From Lethocerus indicus (taxonomy: Eukaryota > Arthropoda > Insecta > Hemiptera > Belostomatidae): a stretch of DNA of 64,000 bases. This document shows, piece by piece, positions 47,401-59,288 of the stretch. The notes beneath the pieces were generated by a model. It was not told the origin of the DNA and made no database searches. It worked only from the letters and a program-made list of their open reading frames with translations. The stretch spans positions 2,011,575-2,075,574 of the forward strand of contig JACDQD010000005.1 in the NCBI GenBank assembly GCA_019843655.1. The letters run 5' to 3'. The number at the start of each line of letters is the position of its first letter. Position 1 is the stretch's first letter. Both the position numbers and the translations under genes were made by a program.

Positions 47401-50400
47401 GAAATAAACACAAATCATAAATTTAAATATTAAAAATATAGTGAAAGAGGAAAAAAAATTGTTAAAATAATATGGTAAATACCGTAGATTTCTCCCCCCC
47501 TCAACACAAAGAAGACAAACCACACACCCCAAAACACAATAACGAGACATGTATATATACACAAGACAGACAACCACAACAGTACAAGTGACAGTGACAG
47601 TGCAGTGAGGATGGCCGGAAAAACATCCAAAGTACCAAAGTGACTAACACTGCTACTGAAGATGGCGAGCAACCGAAACCGGTCTAGCAAAACGCCAATC
47701 CAGTGAGAGGAGACAGAAACACACGAAATCTACGGTATTAATATTTTATATTTTTGTCGTCCTCTGTATTTATATATTGCAAGTGTGTCTAGGCTGATCT
47801 GAGGGAGCGCTTATTTCGCTGATCGGCGAATATGGCAGTGTCAGGTTTCTTGTCATTTAGGCATAATGTCAATACAAAGTTTTAGGGAACATATCCGTCG
47901 GATAAGTTCGCGGAGGAAGAATGGGTCAGGATAAATTGAGACCGGTTTACCTTGGAGTTAGTTTCGGGCTGGTCCTGATAGGTGACGTATATGAGCTGTT
48001 GCATTTCGCCGTCGGCGGCGACCGCAGTTCTGACGCCGTCAGCCGCTTTGACGACAACGCTGTCACCCGACTGTTGTAGCGCGTCCCGCTCGTCAACCTC
48101 GGCCGACTGGTCGACTTGGGCGCGTATCATGTTCCAGAAATCTACGCCGGAGATCTCAGAATCCTCCTTCTTCACTTGGAGCGGCGCCTCCTTGCAGTGG
48201 ACTTTCTTGTGCTTTTTCAAATTTGAACAGTCCGCGAACGCCTTACCGCACGTCTGGCAGACGTAAGGCCGTTCACCGGTGTGCAGGCGCAGGTGCTTCT
48301 TCAGGGCCCACATCTCGGGGAAATCGCGCGAACAGTAGTTGCACCTGCATTCATAATTACAGACAATTTTTAAAATCAGAAATGTTTGCATCAATTACAA
48401 CATGATATTACAGATTTAATATACCTGTTTTGTGGTCTGCAAGGGGTTGGAATACTGTAGGTTCGTGATGTTTCTGTCTCCTCTCGCTGGTTCGGTCTTT
48501 TGCTAGACCGGTTTCGGCTGCTCGCCATCTTCAGTAGCGGTGTTAGTCACTGTTAGCACTTTGGATGTTTTTTGGGCATCCTCACTGCACTTTCACATGT
48601 ACTGTCACAGTACAGCTCCTTATATATACACACGTATATATACACACACAAACAGACAACTACCACAGTACAATTGTGAAAGTGACAGTGCAGTGAGGAT
48701 GCCCAAAAAACATCCAAAGTGCTAACAGTGACTAACACCGCTACTGAAGATGGCGAGCGGCCGAAACCGGTCTAGCAAAAGACCGAACCAGCGAGAGGAG
48801 ACAGAAACGTCACGAACCTACAGTATGATATTACAGCTTGTTTTTTTCTGTCAGGAATTATATAAAGCACTTATTTCTCCAATCACTATCTCTGCTCACT
48901 ACTACAGTGGATTCAAACCACTGATCCCTGCTTTACATGACCTATACATTTTACTTTAATGAAACTTCTAAAAAGAGATATTATTAAGTGTGAAAAACAA
49001 AATGTTTCATTGTGTCAACCTGTGGTTCATTATAATTTTATGATATTAATGTTCTTATTTCGCAAAATATTGTTCAGAGAAAAAAATTCTTCAATAACCA
49101 TTAGACTTGGTAATTATATAGAAGAACCATATTTTTTTTTGACTTAATTTTGCCACAAGGATACAGCTAGAATTACTTAATGAACCCCTTTATGTACAAA
49201 ATAAAATGTAATTTGATGCATTCAAAAAATAGTATTTAATTTGGCTCAACTGAAAAGTTATGTGCAGGCTTAGAAACAGGACATTTTATTGAAGTACCTA
49301 ATAATATAGTGCGCGTGTTCACCGGAGATGTCAAAGTCTAAAATGGCACATGAAATGAATGACCCTCCAAGAAGACCCTCAAGGTGTTAAGGTGATTATA
49401 CTCATAAATTCAAACATTTTAGCTCTTTGGTGACAGTTTATCATTGTACATTGTTTATCATTTTTGCATTGAATACTAACATTAGTATAAACAGGGAGTG
49501 AGGTTACCTGTAAGGTTTCTCTCCTCTGTGCCTGCGAACGTGGCATTTCCAGGTGTCCCTGTGCAGGAATGTTTTCTCGCAGTAGTCGCACTTGAAAGGA
49601 CGCTCTCCCGTATGCCTTTTGATGTGCAGTTTGCACTGGGACGACGTCGTGAACCTCCTCGAGCAGACAGAACACGCGAACGGTTTCTCGCCGGTGTGTA
49701 TCCTCATGTGTTCCTGGAGGTTGCCCTTCTGCGAAAAGCACTTTTTGCAGACGTCGCACTGGTACGGTTTGTGGCCGTTGTGCCATCTGAAAATTCAAAC
49801 AAACACGTTGATACAAAGTGTGCGAGGATGATATTTGAATTACTAATTAACTGGCTTCAGGTTGGATCGCATAATCCCCGGGGAAGAACCCCGGTCATCC
49901 CAACTTCAGGATATTTCTGGTGTTTGGAAACCACCCGAGTGGGCTCAATTGGGGCCCTTTCCTTCTGGGACCCTCCTGGGGGGGAACATCAGGGTCCAAC
50001 CGAAGAGAGGATGAACTTGGGGTCCTGTATATACCTGCAGTTTAGGTGTCATTAATCCTCTTGGGATTAATGTACACATATTACCGGAAACACATGTATA
50101 AGATATTTCCTATTAAAACCTACAAAAGAAGATTCTTCCTGTATTTGCAGGAGTATATTACAACTAATGTAACAAAGGTCATTGTCGTGTCTTCATATAA
50201 AATGAAATTTTGAAAATTACAAGGAAGATAGTTAACTAGAACTGAAAGCCTAAAACCAAAGTCTACCTCTGTGTCCATGACTGCATATAAAGAAGTAATG
50301 AGTGAAACTTCATAATCTCCTACTGCTAGTTAAAATTAGAAAGTAACACTTACTATATTTTTATAAAACATTGTGTTCTTACGTCGATCGTATTATTTAA

Positions 50401-53400
50401 TTAATTTATTATTATACTTGATGTTTAATGCAGTGTACCTACCTGTAGTGTAAGGTGAGACTAGTCTTGTGGGCAAAGTGGTTGCCGCAGAGTTCGCAGA
50501 AATATTTCTTAATGCCGGTATGCGTCGACTGGTGGTTCAGGAGGTTGGCCTTCGTCTTGAAGGAGGCCGAACACTGTTTGCAGTAGTAGGGCCTCTTCTC
50601 CGAGTGTACTACCTGGTGCCGCCTCAACAGCTGCCTGTGCTTGAAGCTCTTGCCGCACTTGTTGCAGACGAAGCGCCGGCCGTTGTTGTGCTCCGTCTCC
50701 TTGTGGTAGACGACGGACGAAGGGTGTTTGAGTTTCTTGCCGCAGACGTCGCACGGGTAGCCGCCGCTGACCGACGGCTGCACCCTCTGGCTCTTGTGGC
50801 TCGACAACATGTGCCCCTTCAGACTGTTATTGTACCGGAACGGTTTACGGCAAATGGGGCACGTAAATTTTCTCCTCTTCTGTATCTCCGGTACGACCTC
50901 CATTTTAATGTTGTCCAAACTTCTTTCCACGGGCTTTTCTGTCGACACGTAATGGAAGTAAAAATAAAATTTTAAAAATTTCGTTTTAAAACCCACACAC
51001 TTGTTTGTATTTATTTGCACTTAAGGGCCCCAGGAAGTGGAAATCCCTGGCACTGCATACATTTTTGTTTTCAATAGCGTCCGAGTGAGCTAGTAGCCTT
51101 TTCATCGGTTACTACCCCTCCTTATATCCTAATTTATTAATTTATACTAACACCCATGGCACTCACACTGTGAACACTCCACTACACTTATGATTGATTT
51201 TACAAACATCCATGGGCATTCACCAGTGGATTCGAACCTCTGACCTCTGGGATTCTAGACTCAATACCTTGGGCCACAATCTTAAGTTCTATATCGACAA
51301 TTTTATCCAATTATTACATTAATAACAAATGACATGAGCAACATCAAAGGTTTCAAAGGTAGTGAAGAAATGAAGAAAATGCTAACTTCAAATTAAGCAT
51401 CCAGAAATATCTTTACCAAGTGCTTAAATACAATAGGGTCAACCATAAATACAACCGCACAGGGGATTTTTTTAATGATTATTGGCACAAGTTATTGAAG
51501 AGCAGATAGTAAATTAAATACAACATTACCTATATCGATAACAAATATGGTCTCGCCAGTATGATCAGTCAACCTCTGGTGTAGTTCTAAATCGTCCTTC
51601 ATGGCGAATTTATCAGTACAGCCTGCGCACTGATAGTGGATCGCGTGCGTCGATTTGTGCTCGAGGAATTTCGTCTGCTGAGTGAAACTCCGATTGCAGA
51701 TCTCGCACTGGAATTGTATCTTTTTCTTCTGGTACGAAGTCGGCCCAGCCACGTTGTTCAGAATCACTTCGCCCAATTCCTGACCATCCTTACTTTCCAT
51801 ACGTCCTATTATTTCTGTAAGGTTTCAAAGGGAGATTACTTGAAACTGAAATCAAAATAATTCCTTCTTGAATTTATTATTTATAAATTGTTACCGAATG
51901 TGAAAAGGGAAATATATTAATAAGTTTTTTTTATACCAATTTTCATATGTAACAGAAATGTACATTATGTATACAACCTACTGATTTTAAATGGGTACAA
52001 CACGTTTATTATATATTGTTTATTTAATTGATGCACTTAAATGTTTGTTATAGCAAAAATTTTGTTTCATTAAACTGAATTTCATACAAGAAATCATTTA
52101 ACCTTGTTCGTCAAGACTAATATCTCCATTGAGTATTTCATTCACTTGTGTATCCGTATCTTTAAATTCAAAGTCATCGTCGACACCTTCCTCCCTGAAT
52201 ATGCGCTCTAATTCTTGACTCTGAACACCCTCTTGATACCTAAAAATACGGAACAAATTTATATTATATAAATATATTATATTTTTGAAAGAAATTTTTA
52301 AAGGGTATTTTCATAAATGGTTCTATACTCCTTCTATACACAAATAATAAAAAAGTATTAAGATAATGAAACATTATATAAATGAAACCATTTCCCTAGT
52401 CCAAAATATCATAATTTGTATATTGCAATAGATAAAATACAATTATATCTCACAGTTTAGTTTCTCAGAAGCTTGTGTTTTGTTAAATCAATAATTAATT
52501 GATTTGTAGTTGATGCATGCTGGCCTAGTTTAGGCTGGATTTTTTTTTGAGTGAGGCGCGTGTGGCTATTATTATTAAAGACTGGGGGTGATGCATTAGT
52601 AATATGGAGGGGAAAACTCGATGTAGAAGTGGAGGAACTACAATTTTACCGATTAATACAATAGAAAGACACCGTACCTAATGGGTACCTTCCTCCTACG
52701 CCTGGCTTTGCCGTCGGCAGTGAATTCTTGGACAGGTTCAGGTTCGGGTTCGGGCGGGTGTTCAATCGGAGGCGGAGGCGGAGTCGGCGGTGGCGCTTCG
52801 CCAGGGTCGCCGGCAACCTTAGAGAATTTCCTCGGCCTACCGCGTTTCCTCTTCGGCTTCTCCAGTCCCCCCATCTTCAGGGCTATCATATGATCGCTCG
52901 AATAAAGGCTGTCTCCCACTGTCACCAATCAAGACACACACACAGATGAGTTGATTTGAAACATGGACTCGGCTTTTGCTCATTTGATGAGTTTCGGCTC
53001 AGAAAATAAGAACTTACGACTAGATTAATAATGAATTGGTTGAGCAAATTTTCATACTGAATAATCATGTAAAACCTAGTTTGTAACATTCAATTTAAGC
53101 ATGAAGTATCCATTTCCTTATTAAAATATCAGAAATTATTAAATAATGAAAGCTCCTCTTTTTAAAACCCCAAGACATATAAAAATAAATTCAATTAGCA
53201 ATAGGGTTGATAATATCGATACTGATAGTAATAACCAATACAAATTATTTTAAACTCTAATTTAGCTTAAACAATGTATATCCATTTAAAAAATATTTGT
53301 AAGCATGTGACTTCTACATTGTAGGTCTGAGAATAAATTTGTTTCACATTGAATTCATCACTAATTCAAATTGGTGTCTAGTATGATAACTATAGTGATT

Positions 53401-56018
53401 TATTTCTTAATCTTATTTTCACCGAAGAAGTAAATTTATCATTTTAAAACTTCCACTAAAAATATTAAGTTAACGCCTTACGGTCCATGACATGGGTCAA
53501 ATCATCAAGTGAGACTTCTGACTGGTCTATACTCTGTACAGAACTCTTGGATAAATCAGGTAGACCCATATTACTACTCAGTAATTCCAATTTTTGTTCC
53601 TCCAAAATCTACAAGAAGAAAATTAAAATTATAACATAATATAAAATTATGATTTGATAGTAATAGATAAGACTATTTAAAAATAACTATCTTTATGTAA
53701 GGAAGAAATAAATTATTTATTAAACATAAAATTATTGTATATTTGTCCACAGTAAATGATTAAAGATGTGCATGAGCCATTTTGAAATTCTGAATAAAGT
53801 AAAACAATGTTAGCATTTATTGTTACATTGTTTTTTTAGAAATATTTCATAAATCGTAATATAAAGTTTAAAAAAATATTCTTTACAGAAACAAATAAAA
53901 AACCTCGATAAAATTCAAAATGGTTTTGATGAAAGTTGTATCACATAAAAATTATAAAACAACAGGTGGCCAATGGGCTATAAATAATGTGCAAAATATA
54001 TTCGAAAAATACAGGAAGTAAATATAAAATAGAAAACCGCATTTTTACCTCAGCTTGCCTAATTTCTTTCAGCTTTTTTTGCCCTTCAACAATAAGATCA
54101 AAGAATGATACAGTTGCCTGCACCTGGATATGACATCCGGGACATATCGTTCTCGGTAATTTTCCGTCATCTTGAATCTGCAAATATCAATAATCAATTA
54201 CTATTGTTAGCGGAGAACAAATTCAGAATATTCCTTATCTATAATAGCTAGTCCTTACATGTTACTGGAATGTAAATCCAGTAGGTTTTTCGTTCTAGTT
54301 TTTCTTCCTGCACACTCAAAACAACAGGTAATATAATAGACTGACATTACAAGAATAACTTATTTGTGTCCACAACTCGCTGGAATAAGTAGCGGAATTT
54401 GATCAGTACGAAAACAGAAGCGGTACAGCAATGAATTCTCTATTTATTATTTTAACAATAAATAGAAATAAGTGGGGTATCAGTTTGAGAAATCTAACAG
54501 TTGATTTGATTAATTTCAATCTCAAATAACAAATCGGTAATTCATAAATCAGGTACTTCTCAGTATTTTAATTTCAATGATTTTGTTTAAATTTGAGGTT
54601 GAAATTAAGGGTGTCAAAGTGTTCTATATATGAGCCGTTTATTTTGAAAGTGGCCCAAGTCCATTTATCTTCAAATCGAGATATCTAAGAGTTTGCGTTT
54701 CAATGAATTTAAAAATATACATGTAGGATACTAATGAGTCATACCGCTTAAGTGTATCTGAGGGTGTTGAACTTAGAGTTCCTATTAAAATAGCGGCAAT
54801 TATTAAGCGAATAATATGCGTTTTCTTATCGAGAATGGAGTTGGGCCACTTTTGAAAATTAACAACCGGATTCATTATAAAATTTGAATGTGCCCAAGTC
54901 CATTCGATATAATTTGAGATGCTTCTAATTGAAAGAAAAACGATACCGAATTTATTTTAAATCTCTTTAAAACACTTCGGAAACATAATTAACGCGATTC
55001 GAAACATTTTTTGCTACACAACGTACAAAATTACAGACATAAATTTATTACAAAACAATTAACTCATTTACATTTTGTGCGTGTGAAAGGGATTCGAAGA
55101 AATCACGATGTTCCGGTGGTATATATCATAATAGGTCGATTTGTTACTATTTCTTCTTCACTATCTGAACTAAATGGTCCTGTTCTGTTCTTCCCCCGTG
55201 GGTGAAATAATTTCTGAAATTTAATATTGAATTTTAAGTTTTATTATTAATTATTATTACCGGTTATTCGACTAACGCAATTGTCCGAAAACTGAGGTCA
55301 ACTCGTAAATACCAATTAATTGAAATTACCTTCGTCGCCGCTTTCCGACAGTAGTAAATATCTCGATTGAAGTGTAAATGGAGTTGGGCCACTTTCAAAC
55401 TACACAGTTCAAAGTTATGTGTCGTGAATTGTCGTATTCGCTCGGCGGAATATAACCAACCTGAGTAATGCTGATAAATGACACGAAAATGGAGTTGGGC
55501 CACTTGGAAAAATAATTTTTCTTTCGAACCGATAAATTGCCGGATGATTTATACGAGTCGGTCGGTAGTTGTACAGGCATTGTGTTTCTTGACTGTTTTG
55601 AAAAACGGGAATTGGACCATTTTTTTTTCCCCCCCGTTCGCGAATACGTTTCCACCGATTCGGCCGCGTTTTTTTTCGCCGTCCGACCGTCGGCTCCGGC
55701 CCCGCCGCCGCCTCAGCCGGCGGAACGTCCGAAATTTCGGTCGGCCCTCCGCATTCAAATTGAGTCGAGTAGTAGTCAAATCTTTCGGGGAGAAAGGTGC
55801 AACTATGATCAGTTGAGGAGACGCCGACAGCCGGAAACACCGGTGGGGCGGGGTGGGTGGGGGGGAATAGAAATATATTTTCCCTGTGGGCGATTTACCT
55901 TCAGCGGGAGATATCCGTTGACGAGCGCCAGCAGGTCGGGCCTCTGGTCGTAGAGATCGACGCCGCTCTCGTTCCTCTCGGAGCAGAGGCGGCAGAAAGA
56001 CGATTCGTATAGGGACAT
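44430..56018 (-). CDS. ZAD / AT-hook / 12-finger C2H2 zinc-finger protein, 12 exons
   Basis: Complete model, 882 codons. Exons 5' to 3': 55899-56018, 54049-54177, 53482-53608, 52678-52918, 52103-52239, 51530-51814, 50443-50938, 49508-49786, 47951-48344, 47063-47218, 46107-46244 and 44430-44576; phases agree throughout and the total is divisible by three. N-terminal ZAD (residues about 1-85: CRLC in exon 1, CPGC in exon 2), the treble-clef dimerisation domain of arthropod zinc-finger proteins. Exon 4 has an AT-hook-like KRKRGRPRKF followed by a Pro/Glu tract. Twelve C2H2 fingers follow: two in exon 6, five in exon 7, three in exon 8, two in exon 9, several with TGEKPF/TGERPF linkers. The C-terminal tail is acidic/Thr-rich with repeated VTTSDG. 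Likely a nuclear sequence-specific DNA-binding protein. I cannot name the orthologue. The intron after exon 10 uses a GC donor (CTGCAG|GCATGT). Introns carry PLE and piggyBac insertions. Confidence 0.95.
45216..46068 (-). mobile_element. Internally deleted piggyBac element
   Basis: TTAA at both ends (45216-45219 and 46065-46068) and inverted termini CCCTTTGCCCTCGAG / CTCGAGCGCAAAGGG. The minus strand encodes the N-terminal transposase part: acidic EYDEEITSSEDEFDF, then ERQVGPHVFPHIKVQIDFFK, LFFIEELVIEIVPETNN. The catalytic domain is absent. A sub-terminal repeat (GGTGCCTCTCTCAGGCACC, then CTGAGAGGCACCGCTCGAG) forms extra inverted pairs. It is in the last intron of the ZAD gene. Confidence 0.9.
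47479..47741. mobile_element. Penelope-like foldback copy in ZAD-gene intron
   Basis: The left end ACCGTAGATTTCTCC and right end ACGAAATCTACGGTATT are inverted. The centre has ATGTATATATACACA and the GTGACAGTGCAGTGAGGATG block. The right arm is well preserved and holds an intact hammerhead core; the left arm is largely replaced. Confidence 0.8.
47652..47688 (+). ncRNA. Hammerhead ribozyme motif in PLE copy
   Basis: GCTA-CTGAAGA core, a stem II variant (GGC...ACC, weakened by one change), GAAA, CCGGTC and TAGC closing stem I. It is on the + strand, antisense to the ZAD gene. Confidence 0.6.
48502..48538 (-). ncRNA. Hammerhead ribozyme motif, left arm
   Basis: Mirror of the right-arm motif on the minus strand: GCTA / CTGAAGA / GGC-GCC stem II / GAAA / CCGGTC / TAGC. 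It is in sense with the ZAD zinc-finger pre-mRNA. Confidence 0.7.
48740..48776 (+). ncRNA. Hammerhead ribozyme motif, right arm
   Basis: GCTA at 48740-48743, CTGAAGA at 48744-48750, stem II GGC...GCC, GAAA at 48763-48766, GTC ending at 48772 (predicted cleavage after C), TAGC at 48773-48776 pairing with GCTA. Confidence 0.7.
48898..48945 (-). repeat. SINE B-box remnant
   Basis: The minus strand reads GGTTTGAATCCACTG, like the B box and downstream sequence of the SINE at 51150. Too short for a firm call. Confidence 0.35.
49853..50045. repeat. GC-rich dispersed repeat C, copy 2
   Basis: Contains GGATCGCATAA, CCCCGGGG, GGAAACCACCC and G/C-rich stretches, in the same order as 43685-43812. It is located in an intron of the ZAD gene. 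Confidence 0.4.
51150..51292 (-). mobile_element. tRNA-derived SINE
   Basis: The minus strand has an A-box-like TGGCCCAAGGTATTGAG, a canonical B box GGTTCGAATCC, and the tail ACTGGTGAATGCCCATGGAT with ATAAGTGTAG. The tail matches the copy at 28205-28312. Located in an intron of the ZAD gene. Confidence 0.65.
54641..54859. mobile_element. MITE with GTGGCCCAA termini
   Basis: The left end ATTTTGAAAGTGGCCCAAGT and the right end TTGGGCCACTTTTGAAAAT are inverted copies, extended by TCCAT and TATC/GATA pairs. About 220 bp, non-coding. Related end sequences recur at 54884-54904, 55380-55398 and 55491-55509. Confidence 0.65.
54884..55398. mobile_element. Possible second MITE of the GTGGCCCAA family
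   Basis: The left end TTTGAATGTGCCCAAGTCCA and the right end TGGAGTTGGGCCACTTTCAA are inverted with a few mismatches. The interior is longer than in the 54641 copy and unrelated to any coding sequence I can see. Confidence 0.45.
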
Positions 56019-56248
56019 GGCTCTGTTCAGCGATCAACCGGACGGTATCGCCATTTTGACTCACTCGGCCCCGTCCGCCATTAAACCCCACCCCACCCCA
56101 CCCCACACACACAGCCCGTTCTCTCACAGTAAAGCGGCCGCCATATTCGTTTTCGAAATTTTTCACCGAATTTACGTGAATAATTGAGTGAATTAAACCC
56201 GGTTTTCCGCGCGATCCAACAATTCAATTCGCGGACTGAAATTCGACG
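56019..56248. promoter_or_regulatory. Divergent promoter between ZAD gene and a + strand gene
   Basis: Only 230 bases separate the ZAD gene ATG (-) from a + strand ATG with a good donor. The segment is CpG-rich (GTAAAGCGGCCGCCATATTC, CCGCGCGATCC) and has a (CCCCA)n run near 56088. It is likely a bidirectional promoter. Confidence 0.5.
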
Positions 56249-58632
56249 ATGAAACTGTAAGTATCTGTTTATCGGCGCTGCGGACTGTAATTTACGTTCC
56301 AACAAAAGTAAAAAAAGCCGGTATGAAAAACCCCTGTTGCGCTGGGACAAATTTAATTCGTCACCAATTTGTTTCTGTATTTATTACACTCAATTTCGCT
56401 TTTGCCGATATGCCCTGTATTCTAAATTGGAATCATTTCTTCAGTGTAAATTTCATCTTGATTGGATTAGTTTCAGATTTTAGCCCTCAGTAGCATTATT
56501 AGCTGGGTAATCTTTGGTATACTGGTTTTTGGTTATATCTTTTTTCTTTCTTTAATAGGATCTCATTTGGTTTTTGAAGTTTATTTAATGTTCCTGTGAA
56601 TGTGTTTATGTAAAGATTTTTTTGTAGATGCCCATATTTAATACACCAGATTAAAAAGTTTTTTCTGCTGCTTCTAGGTTTTTCAAATATTTGTCCATGC
56701 ATTTTTGTAGTCAAATTTAATTGCCAAAGTGATGTCCTTTTTGTTGTTCTTGGATCTATTTATGCGCAGGAAGATATCAAATCGTTTTATTATCAATTAG
56801 TATTATTTCTACTTTGAATTTTGATTTACCTAAAACAATGCTTAGTACAAATAATCATTGGCTCCAGCGGTTGGCAACAGCAGTTGTAAATACTGTAAAA
56901 TAATAATTCTTTTCTACAAATATTAATATTGAAATTAGTACTTAAAAATAACCAAAAATGAGACATATTTTGAGACTGAAACTTGAGATTTTTAAAATCA
57001 ATTTAAAATTTCAATAATTGATTTCTCCAACATTACTTATAGAATGACAAAATGTTTGTTCCTTAAGGTGCCATGATATCTAAATTTCATACTATTTAAT
57101 TGTAAATGGTACTGTTCTTAATGGTAATGGTTGGTATCAGACTTAAGTAGCAAGTAACAAATTCAAAGTCTAACGTCTATTTTTTATTTTTAAATATTTC
57201 TATAACATAGAAATTATTGCACAACAGAGTGAAATGAGAGAATTTGTTAAGAAGGTACTGCAAACATTTGAAATATGAGCCTAGGAAGGTGATGTAAGCT
57301 CTTAGATCACGGTGTAAAATATTTCTCGTTTTGTTAAGGGGTTTAGCCCAATTGAGTGTTTTTGAGAAATACACTGCCCGTACATTTCCTCATTGGCCGA
57401 CCGGCAGATTGAATAAGTGATGGCTATAATGATGTCAGAAAACGTAGCTCAAATTAAAGGTGAAAGTATTACACCAGTATTTAGGTTCAAAATAGCGTGG
57501 AGAATATTTCTGCTATAATAAATATTCAGTATATTTCAAATTTTGAAATTTATACATTTCCCTTCTATTATAATTTGTAGGCATAATTTTTTAGTCAAAT
57601 GTACCATAAATATGAAGTAATTTAATAAAGTAAGCTAGCACGCAACTGTGTATAGGTTTATTCAAAACTATTTGTAGGATTGTTTGCTATGGAGGTCTTT
57701 CAATAGTATTATGGGACTTATAGTTATTTATTTTATTATGATATTTTGTTTTCCTAACAAAGATCTTACAAAATGTTTATTCTACACTTCAACCTTGATT
57801 TAAATACTCTAGTTACCTTAATTATTATATCATCATTAGTTATTTTTACTTTGTTTTTTGAAGTAGTTATTTGTACAAGACAAATTACACCATATTAAGA
57901 AATTAGTTCCTATTTCAAATATCAAATTTGAAATATTCACCAGCAATTATGCATTTTGAATAGTATCTTTCCATTTACTTAGATAACCATTTATTTATTC
58001 TAATTATACTATTTATTTATATTGTAATGATACTTTTAATAGTAACAGTTGTATTACACATTTTGCAATATATATAACTTATAATTTTATATATAACATT
58101 TAATATATAATATATAATTTGAAGAGATCATTGTATATGAGCTTACAACTTTTACCAATAGAATGCGCCATCAACTAGCCTTAAAGCCCAATATGTGAGT
58201 AGACAGAAAATTACTTCAAATTCAGTGATATACTTCAAACCAATGTAGATCATCCGAAAGCAAACATTGTAAATATATTTTTTTACTAATAATATTAATT
58301 TTTATGAACACATCCTTTAATTTTCTTTGGATAGTACATATAATGTCTATAATATTGGGAAAGAACATAGCAATAGACATTGCTGAAATACTTTCGTGGG
58401 GTATTTTATAATCATTTTAAAACAATAATTCATTTACATAATTAACACTGAAACATTAAAAAAAAGAAAAGACGAATAAATTATACAATGAACTCAATAT
58501 TATTTGGTTTGAATATGTGGTATTTTTTTGGCTTACTTTATGACTATATTTTGTTATGAAGTGTTTTTCTTTGTTTTATGTTAGGATGAAGACATTTTCG
58601 CTGTCATCCAAGCACTGTGGCGACTTCCGGAG
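56249..58632 (+). CDS. Possible 5' exons of an unrecognised + strand gene
   Basis: ATGAAACT at 56249-56256 runs into a consensus donor GTAAGT. The next candidate exon, 58585-58632 (acceptor ATGTTAG, donor GTGAGT), is in phase and gives MKLMKTFSLSSKHCGDFR. A further in-phase candidate is 62572-62622 (acceptor CAATTTCAG, reading SCIVLTWNGNFDEASGQ), but its donor is weak. The rest would lie right of the window. These may instead be untranslated exons. Confidence 0.35.
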
Positions 58633-58938
58633 GTGAGTACAATGCACAAACACTTTTAGCAATAAGTAAAATATTATTTATTTCTACCGTTTTTGAAATC
58701 CATTAATTCGAGTTCCACACTTATTGTACGTACAATTCTATGTAAATCTGAAGGCAGCTTTCATTTTCATAACCCATTTTCTAATGTTCTAATTTGGCTG
58801 ATGCGATTGGGACTGGGGTCATTATAATAATAATAAGAAAGATTTATTATGTTGAATATTTTCTGTATCGCCATATTGCTTTATGAATTTACCCCCACTG
58901 CACTTCGAAACAATTTACAATTAAGTTTATACATTTAA

Positions 58939-59288
58939 CCCATTAAGTACTGTAGGCCTCAAATGGGGATCAGTTAATTTTCTCTGATATGACATATATG
59001 TTTACAGGAAGATTTTTTTTATTAGTTTCACTAATTTCACATTATAAATACTACATTGTGTTAATATACTTGTAATTATGATTATTATTCAAAATAAAAG
59101 ATGATCGGTCTCATGTGTCGGTTCAACTCTGTAGTGTCCTAATCCGCAAATGGGACTCGATTTAAAAAACAAAATATTTGACAAACCGGTTTTTAAAAAC
59201 ATATTCGAAGGTACTATTTGATAATAGCGAATCGTAATAAGTAAATGTTATGCAAAATTTTCAGAAAAAAAACTTGGTGCTTAATGGG
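58939..59288. mobile_element. piggyBac-type MITE (CCCATTAAG termini)
   Basis: TTAA at 58935-58938, then CCCATTAAGTAC. The right end is the inverted GTGCTTAATGGG, followed by TACC in place of TTAA. About 350 bp, non-coding. Confidence 0.6.

Larger units (their letters stand above)
48414..48824. mobile_element. Palindromic Penelope-like element with two hammerheads
   Basis: A 411-bp element bounded by a perfect 12-bp target duplication ATGATATTACAG (48402-48413 and 48825-48836). The arms are near-identical inverted copies of about 170-180 bp (CTACTGAAGATGGCGAGC, GCATCCTCACTGCAC and complements) around a centre of TATATACACAC repeats. The left side carries an extra 35 bp (ATACCTGTTTTGTGGTCTGC...TTGG) absent from the right. 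Both arms hold the hammerhead core. It lies in an intron of the ZAD gene. No coding capacity. Confidence 0.9.

Noticed and set aside
52740..52800. Gly-rich + strand coding repeat
   Set aside because: It is the complement of the Pro/Glu tract in exon 4 of the ZAD gene.
55549..56166. Arg-rich minus-strand frame of 205 codons covering the ZAD gene start
   Set aside because: Different frame from the ZAD exon. It owes its length to the CpG-rich promoter and first intron; no splice or family support.
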